Positions 1 to 5,530 of a DNA stretch of 6,193 nucleotides are shown piece after piece (within the stretch, counting starts at the first letter, position 1; every line of letters begins with the position of its first letter). Below the pieces are notes generated by a model. The model ran no database searches. It was not told the DNA's origin and saw nothing but the letters and a program-made list of their open reading frames with translations. Where the stretch lies: contig JAKANW010000196.1 of NCBI GenBank assembly GCA_021823555.1, positions 1 through 6,193 on the forward strand. The letters are read 5' to 3'. The position numbers were made by a program, and so were the translations under genes. The DNA is from Chloroflexota bacterium (GTDB lineage Bacteria > Chloroflexota > Anaerolineae > Anaerolineales > Villigracilaceae).

Positions 1-2265
1 CCGCGCCAGCTTCGCGTACGGCGGATAGCCCAACTGCTGGCGATAGTTCAACTCGATCTGCTGGAAGCCGCCCACATCGTGCTTCGCCGCAGATTGGATG
101 ACGTAATGATCCGGCACGAACGTTTGCAAAATCACTTTTCCCCCACGCGCTGACCGTCCCGCGCGCCCAGCCACTTGAGTCAACACTTGGAAGGCGCGTT
201 CTGCCGCGAACGGATCGGGGAGGTTGAGGCCCACGTCGGCGAGGACAATTCCCACCAGTGTCACCAGCGGAAGGTCGAGTCCTTTGGCGAGCATTTGCGT
301 GCCCACCAACACATCAGCTTGGTGATTGGCGAAGTGCGTCAGAATGATCTCGTGCGCGTCTTTTTGACGCGTCGTTTCCCAATCCCAGCGGAGAGTCCGC
401 ACTTGTGGGAACATAGCCTGCACATCCGCTTCCACTTTTTCACTGCCAAGGCCGTACTGGCGAATCTGCTCGCTGCCGCAGACGGCGCATTTCTTCGGCA
501 TGTGACGTTGATAGCCGCAATGATGGCACAACAAGGTATCGGGTGAAGAATGAGGGGTGATGCGCAGGTCGGTGTGGTAGGTGAGCGGCGTGTCGCAGTT
601 GGGGCATTTGAGCGTCGTCCCGCAATCGCGGCAAAAAATGTAGGTCGCGGTGCCGCGGCGGTTGAGGAAGAGAATAGCTTGCTCGCCGCGTTGGATGGTT
701 TCGGCCATAGATTCGGCCAGGGCGCGGCTGAAGATGCCGCGGTTGCCCGACTTTAATTCCGCTCGCATGTCCACAATTTGGACGGCAGGCAATTGTGATT
801 CGGTGACGCGCTGCGGGAGGGAGAGGAGGCGGGTCGCCCTCACCCCTGGCCCGTGCGAAGCCTCCCCGGAGCGAAGCGGAGGGGGCTCTCCCGATTTCGA
901 GAGAGAGGAACTGTGGAAGCGCTGTTCAATCGTTGGAGTGGCGGAGCCAAGCACGCAGACCGCGCCGCACAGACGCGCGTATTCCTGGGCGGAGGTCACC
1001 GCATGGTAGAACGGCGGCTCGGATTGGTAATACGATGAGTCGTGACACTCGTCCACGACGATGAGACCAATATTCGGAAGCGGGGCAAACAAGGCCGAGC
1101 GCGCCCCGATGATGATCTTGAGTTTTCCACCGCGGGCACGCCGCCACGTATCGTAGCGTTCGCCTTCCGAGAGCTTCGAGTGGACGAGTCCCACCTGACC
1201 GGGAAAACGCGCCAAAAAGCGCCGGACGATTTGCGGTGTCAACGCGATTTCTGGAACGAGAATGATGGCTTGCTTTCCGTGCTTGATCGTCTCATGGGCG
1301 GCGCGCAGATAAATTTCGGTCTTGCCAGAACCGGTGACTCCGTGCAAAAGGTAATTGGTAATTTGTAGTTGGTGATTGGCGAGTGCGGCAAGGACTTCGT
1401 TCAAAGCGGCTTCCTGCTCAACCGTCAACACAATTTCGCTGTTTCCGATTCCCAACTCCCGATTTTCCAGTCTCTCCAGCGGGTCGCGGAAAATTTCGCT
1501 CTCAATTAGGCGGATCAAGCCGCGTTCTTCGAGTTCCTCCAAGTCGGCCAATTTGCAGCCACTCTCGGCGTAGACCCACGAGATGTTGACCGCATCCACT
1601 GCGCGGACGAGGAACTGCAGTGCCTGCTGTCGCCGCTCCAAGGTCTGTTTTGTGCCCAGGGCGGGCATGGCCGCCTCGGCCTCTTCCGGCGTGACGGCCA
1701 ATTGCGCCATGCGGATGAACTTCGGCCGCACGCGCGGCGGAGGCAGTACGGACTGAGTCCGCAGCACGCCGCGCCGCACCAGCGCCTGCGCCGACTTGCG
1801 CCAGTCCACCTTCGCGAAGTGACGGTCAATTTGACGGCCGCGCAATGTACCTTTTTCTTCAAGCAATTTCACCAACCGGGCGGAAATACTCGATAATTCG
1901 ATATTCGAATGATCAATATTCGAACGAATATCGTACAACGTATCCGCCTGTTGGCTGAGTCCCACTGGCAGCATCAACTCGACCATGGCGGCCAATGGCT
2001 GAAGGTAATGTTCGCTCATCCAACGGGCCAGGGAAATCTGCGGGATGGTCAGAACCGGCACAGGGTCAAGCAATGATTCGAGCGGACGCGTCTCGGCCAC
2101 GGAGGCGTGGTCAACCAATTCCAGTACCACGCCTTGTACGGTCTGCTTTCCAAACGGTGCGGTGACCAGTGAGCCAACGCCGATCTCCCCCACGAATTCA
2201 TCGGGAATGGCATAGTCGAAGACGCCGCTCACAGCCGGCAGGTTGATGGCAAGACGCGCAAACAT
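1..2265 (-). CDS. priA: Primosomal protein N' (PriA), replication-restart DNA helicase, C-terminus cut by window edge
   Basis: PriA binds stalled or abandoned replication forks, unwinds the lagging arm and recruits DnaB loading factors. The frame is open for 755 codons from the ATG at 2265 to position 1. The N-terminus (MFARLAINLPAVSGVFDYAIP, then GSLVTAPFGKQTVQGVVLEL) is the 3'-end-binding domain. Walker A GVTGSGKT is at residues 309-316, the DExH box is DECH at 405-408 (usually DEEH), and motif III GSATPT is at 440-445. The zinc-binding insert has all eight cysteines (545, 548, 554, 557, 580, 583, 593, 596). Motif V is GTQMLAKGLDLP and motif VI is AGRAGR at 699-704. The visible end, QLGYPPYAKLAR, opens the C-terminal domain, so roughly 50-80 residues are probably missing. 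The linkers carry repeat-like inserts, listed separately. No other ATG lies in frame upstream before a TAG, so 2265 is a firm start, although no Shine-Dalgarno is visible. Confidence 0.97.
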   Translation of the reverse strand, partial: MFARLAINLPAVSGVFDYAIPDEFVGEIGVGSLVTAPFGKQTVQGVVLELVDHASVAETRPLESLLDPVPVLTIPQISLARWMSEHYLQPLAAMVELMLPVGLSQQADTLYDIRSNIDHSNIELSSISARLVKLLEEKGTLRGRQIDRHFAKVDWRKSAQALVRRGVLRTQSVLPPPRVRPKFIRMAQLAVTPEEAEAAMPALGTKQTLERRQQALQFLVRAVDAVNISWVYAESGCKLADLEELEERGLIRLIESEIFRDPLERLENRELGIGNSEIVLTVEQEAALNEVLAALANHQLQITNYLLHGVTGSGKTEIYLRAAHETIKHGKQAIILVPEIALTPQIVRRFLARFPGQVGLVHSKLSEGERYDTWRRARGGKLKIIIGARSALFAPLPNIGLIVVDECHDSSYYQSEPPFYHAVTSAQEYARLCGAVCVLGSATPTIEQRFHSSSLSKSGEPPPLRSGEASHGPGVRATRLLSLPQRVTESQLPAVQIVDMRAELKSGNRGIFSRALAESMAETIQRGEQAILFLNRRGTATYIFCRDCGTTLKCPNCDTPLTYHTDLRITPHSSPDTLLCHHCGYQRHMPKKCAVCGSEQIRQYGLGSEKVEADVQAMFPQVRTLRWDWETTRQKDAHEIILTHFANHQADVLVGTQMLAKGLDLPLVTLVGIVLADVGLNLPDPFAAERAFQVLTQVAGRAGRSARGGKVILQTFVPDHYVIQSAAKHDVGGFQQIELNYRQQLGYPPYAKLAR
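835..912. repeat. Palindrome-rich repeat element inserted in frame in priA
   Basis: This stretch encodes PriA residues 452-477, between motif III (GSATPT) and the conserved LPQRV...VDMR segment. PriA homologues usually have a linker about 20 residues shorter here. The plus strand begins CCCTCACCCCTGGCCC, close to the CCTCACCCCGGCCC that starts the intergenic palindrome at 2783. It holds two small hairpins: CCTCC 861-865 with GGAGG 878-882, and CTCTC 886-890 with GAGAG 899-903. In protein it ends GEASHGPGVRA, a recognisable translation of this type of repeat. That it is a repeat-derived insert is inferred from the shared start and the extra length. Confidence 0.6.
1351..1377. repeat. ATTGGT/AATTTG-type simple repeat inside priA, just before Walker A
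   Basis: The 27 bases encode residues NHQLQITNY (297-305), directly before LLHGVTGSGKT. The plus strand is a degenerate series of TTGGTAATTTG / TTGGTGATTGG words, AT-rich in a GC-rich gene. Such runs are familiar as intergenic filler in Anaerolineae-type genomes, which is recollection rather than a search result. The segment fills a variable linker in PriA, so the reading frame and Walker A are unaffected. Confidence 0.4.
1441..1467. repeat. GGGAGTTGGGAATCGG-type repeat inside priA
   Basis: On the coding strand this reads as GAAAATCGGGAGTTGGGAA followed by TCGGAAAC and encodes residues ENRELGIGN (267-275). The peptide ELGIGN in various frames is a common spurious translation of a widespread GGGAATTGGGAATCGGG-type interspersed repeat. 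It lies in the poorly conserved linker before the helicase core. The repeat identity rests on motif resemblance only. Confidence 0.4.
1891..1933. repeat. AT-rich inverted/direct repeat cluster (ATATTCGAA) inside priA
   Basis: ATATTCGAA occurs at 1901-1909 and 1916-1924, a 15-bp period that gives the in-frame peptide repeat SNIDH-SNIEL (residues 115-124). The nine-base arms CGATATTCG (1899-1907) and CGAATATCG (1925-1933) are perfect inverted repeats. The spacer between them contains the palindrome TGATCA. The stretch is strongly AT-rich compared with flanking priA and falls in the linker between the N-terminal DNA-binding domain and the next domain. Confidence 0.6.
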
Positions 2266-2271
2266 GAAATG

Positions 2272-2277
2272 ATTATA
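2272..2277 (-). promoter_or_regulatory. Putative -10 box for priA (leaderless start possible)
   Basis: The minus strand has a perfect TATAAT whose last base is six bases before the priA ATG. Normal -10 spacing would place the transcription start at or next to the A of the start codon. No Shine-Dalgarno precedes the gene, which fits a leaderless message. No convincing -35 box is present at 16-18 bp. Confidence 0.5.
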
Positions 2278-2292
2278 ACCCGCTGGATTGGA

Positions 2293-2298
2293 TATAAT
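2293..2298 (+). promoter_or_regulatory. Putative -10 box for the small membrane protein gene
   Basis: A perfect TATAAT lies 38 bases upstream of the ATG at 2337, predicting a leader of about 32 bases that includes the ribosome binding site. The -35 position (TGATTA at 2270-2275) matches poorly and overlaps the opposing priA -10 box, so the two promoters may exclude each other. Confidence 0.5.
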
Positions 2299-2324
2299 AT
2301 CGCCACCATCATTCCGTCGTAACC

Positions 2325-2331
2325 GGAGAGG
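2325..2331 (+). promoter_or_regulatory. Ribosome binding site for the gene at 2337
   Basis: GGAGAGG ends five bases before the ATG at 2337 and supports that start. It is the only clear Shine-Dalgarno in front of any of the genes whose starts are visible in this window. Confidence 0.75.
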
Positions 2332-2336
2332 ACACT

Positions 2337-2768
2337 ATGAACCCGATAATCGTTATTGTGGGATTGATCGCCCTGCTCATTGTGATCGTACTTTTGATTC
2401 CGGTTTTTCGCAACTCGAACAAGGTGGACCTGCTCCCCATCACCGACAAAAAACCTGAATACATGCGCGACATGCCGCCCGCCGAAACCGTGAAGACCAC
2501 ACTGGAACACGACGAAGGCATCACCATCTTCGACTACGAACACGGCGAGAAACTGGCCGCGCCGTTTGCCGAACAAATCGAAGACATCCTGCGCGCCAAA
2601 CTCCAAGCCGATCCCGAACTGTTGGAATATGAGATTGATTTCGGCACCGCGCCCGACAGCACGCTTGAAATTTGGATCAACGGCAAGAAATATAAAAGCA
2701 TTTCCGAATTGCCCGACGAGCGCTTAAAAGTGGCATTCCGCGCCGCGGTCAAACAGTGGAACAAATAA
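2337..2768 (+). CDS. Small single-pass membrane protein of unknown function
   Basis: I do not recognise a named family. The 143-residue product starts with one hydrophobic helix (residues about 3-24, PIIVIVGLIALLIVIVLLIPVF) followed at once by R25 and K29. By the positive-inside rule this suggests a signal anchor with the soluble part in the cytoplasm. The rest is a charged, helix-prone domain containing GITIFDYEHGEKLAAPFAEQ at about 60-80. The C-terminal segment EIWINGKKYKSISELPDERL then KVAFRAAVKQWNK (about 111-143) looks like a compact conserved module. No lipobox, catalytic motif or cysteine pair is present. It has a good ribosome binding site and its own promoter candidate divergent from priA. 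Its frame and composition match real coding sequence, so I am confident it is a gene but not of its role. Confidence 0.85.
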   Translation: MNPIIVIVGLIALLIVIVLLIPVFRNSNKVDLLPITDKKPEYMRDMPPAETVKTTLEHDEGITIFDYEHGEKLAAPFAEQIEDILRAKLQADPELLEYEIDFGTAPDSTLEIWINGKKYKSISELPDERLKVAFRAAVKQWNK

Positions 2769-2782
2769 CTGATCGTACATTG

Positions 2783-2822
2783 CCTCACCCCGGCCCTTTC
2801 CCGTTGGGAGAGGGCCGGGGAT
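2783..2822. repeat. REP-like palindromic repeat with 15-bp stem
   Basis: CCCCGGCCCTTTCCC (2788-2802) pairs with GGGAGAGGGCCGGGG (2806-2820) across a three-base GTT loop. There is one T-G wobble and no mismatch. It is preceded by CCTCA, and the whole resembles the widespread CCCTCACCCCGGCCCTCTCCC repeat. It lies 19 bases after the small membrane protein gene and 38 bases before the radical SAM gene. No T-run follows the stem on the plus strand, so it is not a classical intrinsic terminator. It may still attenuate transcription or protect the upstream message 3' end. Confidence 0.75.
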
Positions 2823-2858
2823 GATGAAGAACCTGCTACACAAATTGATCTTTTCCCC

Positions 2859-3917
2859 ATGCTTACCTACTGGCGCAACATCCTCAAACTTGCCTGCAAC
2901 GACCGCCATTTACATCCGTGCGTCGCAGTCTTCTACGTCACCGGGCAGTGCAATTTGAATTGCGCCTACTGCGAAGAATTCGGCGCGCGCCGCAACGACC
3001 AATCCATCAAACCGCTTGCACTCGATGACATCCTGCGCATCCTGCGCGTCATTCGCACCGGGGTAGACACGCTTTGGCTGACCGGCGGTGAACCATTTAC
3101 GCATCCCGACATTGACGAGATCGTGAGGCGCGCCAAACGCGGCTTGAACTTCCGCGAACTGACGCTCATCTCGAACGGACTCCTGCTTGCCCGGCACGAG
3201 CCGGCCCTCCCGCACATTGACCGCCTCATCGTCAGCCTCGATTCAACCGACACCCAAAGCTGGTCGCAAACCATCGGCGTTTCCCCCGCCCAAGCCCAGA
3301 CCATCCTCAACAACATCCGTCACTACGCGGGCGAGCAGAAAAAGTTCGGCTACCAGATGATCGTCAACGCGGTGTTGACTCCCGAAACGCTTTCCACCGC
3401 GGATGAATTGCTCGACTTCTGCCAAAAAAACCACCTGCTCATTTCCTTCTCCCCGCAATCGTTCAACAACTGGCCGCGTTACGAATTAATGGTCTCCGAC
3501 GAGTACAAGGCTTTCATCAACAAATTGATTCAACTCAAACGCGGCGGCGCGCCTATCCTCGGCTCGGACGGCTACTTCCAAGCCATGCTCGATCTCGCTC
3601 CCTTCGACTGTTACCCCACCCTCGTCCCGCGCATCCTGGCGGACGGCAGTCTCACCTATCCCTGCCGACCCTTCGAAAAAGCGGATAACGGTCAGGGCGG
3701 GAGGCCGGTCAATTTGCTGGAGGCGCAAACTTGGGACGAAGCCTGGTCACGCGCCTACGAGACGTATGGCCAGCCGCCGCGCACCTGTCACAGTTGCTTC
3801 CAACAATGCTACACCGAACCGTCGCTGATGCAGGCACATCCGCTGATGTTGGCCGCGGAATGGCTGCGCTACTCCGCCGTCCGCAAAGGGAGGTTGACCA
3901 CTTATGCGCCGGGGTAA
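2859..3917 (+). CDS. Radical SAM enzyme with C-terminal auxiliary-cluster (SPASM/twitch-like) cysteines
   Basis: The enzyme is predicted to cleave S-adenosylmethionine at a [4Fe-4S] cluster to make a 5'-deoxyadenosyl radical; the substrate is unknown. The cluster motif is C31-NLN-C35-AY-C38 in VTGQCNLNCAYCEEF. The SAM-binding GGEP follows at 76-79 (LWLTGGEPFTHP), and LISNGLLL fits the next core strand. Near the C-terminus are C251, C269 and then C310-HS-C313-FQQ-C317. These fit a single extra iron-sulfur cluster of the SPASM/twitch kind, although the spacing is not a standard full SPASM. The length of 352 residues is normal for such enzymes. No Shine-Dalgarno precedes the ATG at 2859. It is followed 92 bases later by a co-oriented FAD oxidoreductase. 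It is not the PflA-like AmmeMemoRadiSam enzyme as far as motifs show. Confidence 0.9.
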   Translation: MLTYWRNILKLACNDRHLHPCVAVFYVTGQCNLNCAYCEEFGARRNDQSIKPLALDDILRILRVIRTGVDTLWLTGGEPFTHPDIDEIVRRAKRGLNFRELTLISNGLLLARHEPALPHIDRLIVSLDSTDTQSWSQTIGVSPAQAQTILNNIRHYAGEQKKFGYQMIVNAVLTPETLSTADELLDFCQKNHLLISFSPQSFNNWPRYELMVSDEYKAFINKLIQLKRGGAPILGSDGYFQAMLDLAPFDCYPTLVPRILADGSLTYPCRPFEKADNGQGGRPVNLLEAQTWDEAWSRAYETYGQPPRTCHSCFQQCYTEPSLMQAHPLMLAAEWLRYSAVRKGRLTTYAPG

Positions 3918-3924
3918 AAATATA

Positions 3925-4000
3925 GAACGCGGATCGCGAAGCACGCGGAGAGAAAAAATTTCTTGGTGTTCCTCCGCGTCCGTCCGCGTTTTCCGCGTCC
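3925..4000. repeat. Nested palindromic CGCGGA/TCCGCG repeat between the two plus-strand genes
   Basis: AACGCGGA (3926-3933) pairs with TCCGCGTT (3983-3990), and inside it ACGCGGAG (3943-3950) pairs with CTCCGCGT (3972-3979). The innermost loop holds the near-palindrome AGAAAAAATTTCT (3951-3963). A third TCCGCGTC sits at 3992-3999, so the right arm has three copies about ten bases apart. The element fills almost the whole gap and ends ten bases before the ATG at 4010. It resembles interspersed ACGCGG-type repeats of Chloroflexota-like genomes, which is recollection and was not searched. Confidence 0.7.
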
Positions 4001-4009
4001 GAATTTTTC

Positions 4010-5518
4010 ATGACTGACCGTGACGTAATCATCGTCGGCGGCGGGATTGCTGGACTCTCCGCGGCACTGCATCTCGCCGAGCGCGGCCTGAAACCTCTCG
4101 TGCTCGAAGCCGACCCGCGCTTTGTGGGCGGACGCCTCGCGGGCGGCGAAGAGGTGCAGGTCAACGGTTGGACATTCCGGTTGGAGCATGGGGTGCACGG
4201 CATCTGGTCGCCGTATCGCAATTTGCAGGCCATGCTGGCGCGGCACAACATCCGTCCGGTCTTTGTCCCCGCGCAGGAAGAGCGCTGGATCTTCCGCAAC
4301 CAATCCAAACTGCGCATGGCTTCGGTGGGAGCAGCCATCCGTCATTCGTTCATCCCCGCGCCGTTCCATTATTTGCAACTCTTCCTGCGTCCCGACTTTT
4401 TGTGGACCATCGACACCCGCGATTGGCTGAGGCTCTTTCACGTCTGGGCAATGCTGATCATGGCCGTGGGCGTGGACCCTTTCGCGGAGGAACAGCCGCT
4501 CGAAGGGCAAACGCTCGGACAGTATATCGGCAAATGGTCACCGGCGTTGCGTTCGTTTTTCACCGGTCTGGCGCGCAATGGACTCTCGACGCACATGGAC
4601 GAGATTCCACTGGCGGGATTTCTGGCCTTCCTGCGTTTCTACACCTTGATGCGGCGCGATGCTTGGGCGTTCTCGTATCTGCCGGGCGATGGCGGAACGG
4701 CAGTCACGGAACCGTTGGCGGCGCGCGTGGAATCGCTTGGGGGGAAGATTTGGCTGGGAAAACGCGTCACCCGGCTCATAGTCAAGGATGAAGCGTGGAC
4801 GGTGGAATGTGGGGATGAATCGTTTGCGGCGCGTCACGTCATTTTGACGGTGGATGCGGCGGCGGCGGAGTCGATCCTGAAAGCCAGCTTCGGTGCGGAC
4901 GATCTGTACTTTCCGCGCGCCCTGCCGAATGCCATCGTCCGTTTGTGGTTCGACCGCAAGCCAAAGCCCGGGCCAGAGGGCGGGATGTTCACCGGCGATT
5001 TTGTGATGCACAATTTTTTCTGGCTTGAGCGCATGTACGCGCCATATCGGGCGTGGAGCAAGGCCACGGGCGGGAGCGCGATGGAGATGCACATTTACGG
5101 CCCGCAGGAAAAATTCGACCAGCCCGACGCGTTGCTGTTAACCGAGACAATCACCGACTTTTACCGCGCCTACTCCGAACTGCGCGGGCATCTGATCTAC
5201 CAACACCTGCAGCGCAACGCGGCGGTGCATACACTGCCATCGCTCGGCCCGCGCGACCGCCATCCCGGGGTTGTCACGCGTTGGCCGAATTTGTTTTGCG
5301 CCGGAGATTGGGTGCGTGACCCACTGCCGTCGTTCTTTTTAGAGCGTGCCTGCGCCACAGGAATTAAAGCCGCCAATGAAGTGCTAACGGCACGCGGAAT
5401 GGAGCCGTGGAAACTGGTGGACTATTTGCCGCCCGAGTCATTCGTGGGTTGGATCGAGAAGTTGATGAAAAAGGGGAGAAAAAGTAGAAGAGAGAGAAAC
5501 GTAAAACGTGAGGCTTAA
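4010..5518 (+). CDS. FAD-dependent oxidoreductase, amine-oxidase/carotenoid-desaturase (CrtU/CrtI/ZDS) superfamily
   Basis: This is a flavoprotein predicted to oxidise or desaturate a hydrophobic substrate. An N-terminal Rossmann fold shows GGGIAGL (10-16), an acidic strand end LVLEAD with E34 for the FAD ribose, and GGR (41-43). The segment LEHGVHGIWSPYRNLQAML after it resembles the EHG-H-Y-NL segment of isorenieratene-synthase (CrtU)-like desaturases. The C-terminal FAD motif is NLFCAGDW (427-434) with the helix ERACATGIKAANEVL. The middle is rich in aromatic residues, as expected for an isoprenoid-binding or membrane-associated cap. At 502 residues the length is normal. The last 16 residues (487-502) are a basic tail encoded by a purine-rich stretch. 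No Shine-Dalgarno is visible, because a repeat ends just upstream. A carotenoid substrate is only suggested; other polyprenoid or amine substrates are possible. Confidence 0.85.
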   Translation: MTDRDVIIVGGGIAGLSAALHLAERGLKPLVLEADPRFVGGRLAGGEEVQVNGWTFRLEHGVHGIWSPYRNLQAMLARHNIRPVFVPAQEERWIFRNQSKLRMASVGAAIRHSFIPAPFHYLQLFLRPDFLWTIDTRDWLRLFHVWAMLIMAVGVDPFAEEQPLEGQTLGQYIGKWSPALRSFFTGLARNGLSTHMDEIPLAGFLAFLRFYTLMRRDAWAFSYLPGDGGTAVTEPLAARVESLGGKIWLGKRVTRLIVKDEAWTVECGDESFAARHVILTVDAAAAESILKASFGADDLYFPRALPNAIVRLWFDRKPKPGPEGGMFTGDFVMHNFFWLERMYAPYRAWSKATGGSAMEMHIYGPQEKFDQPDALLLTETITDFYRAYSELRGHLIYQHLQRNAAVHTLPSLGPRDRHPGVVTRWPNLFCAGDWVRDPLPSFFLERACATGIKAANEVLTARGMEPWKLVDYLPPESFVGWIEKLMKKGRKSRRERNVKREA

Positions 5519-5530
5519 TTTACGTTTTGC
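5501..5530. terminator. Bidirectional terminator-like inverted repeat spanning both stop codons
   Basis: GTAAAACGT (5501-5509) pairs with ACGTTTTGC (5522-5530), giving nine pairs with one T-G wobble around a 12-base loop. The loop contains the TAA of the FAD oxidoreductase gene and most of the TAA of the Memo gene on the other strand. The A-rich and T-rich arms give U-rich RNA on either strand, but the stem is AT-rich and modest in stability, and no long T-run follows. Function as a shared terminator is inferred. Confidence 0.5.

Noticed and set aside
320..340. GGTGATTGGCGA word in priA as another repeat insert
   Set aside because: It encodes HFANHQADVLVGTQ, which has the normal length and pattern of PriA motif V surroundings, so it is ordinary coding sequence.
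535..560. TPHSSPDT segment in the PriA zinc region as a fifth repeat insert
   Set aside because: The loop between the cysteine pairs appears several residues longer than usual, but no clear repeat word or palindrome supports it, so it is too weak to list as a feature.
855..877. GCGAAGC, a known very stable DNA mini-hairpin sequence, at 855-861, 871-877, 3936-3942 and on the other strand at 81-87
   Set aside because: Four copies of a GC-rich 7-mer in 6 kb of GC-rich sequence is only modestly above expectation, and one copy is plain conserved coding sequence.
175..1896. Plus-strand open frames across the first 1.9 kb
   Set aside because: They lie opposite priA, have no family motifs or ribosome binding sites, and are explained as antisense shadows of a clearly conserved gene.
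2788..2820. Strong hairpin as a classical rho-independent terminator
   Set aside because: No T-run follows the stem on either strand; the downstream plus-strand bases are ATGATGAAG.
3709..5094. Long minus-strand open frames opposite the radical SAM and FAD genes
   Set aside because: The sequences are arginine/alanine-rich with no recognisable domain and sit antisense to clearly conserved genes; they reflect GC-rich codon bias.
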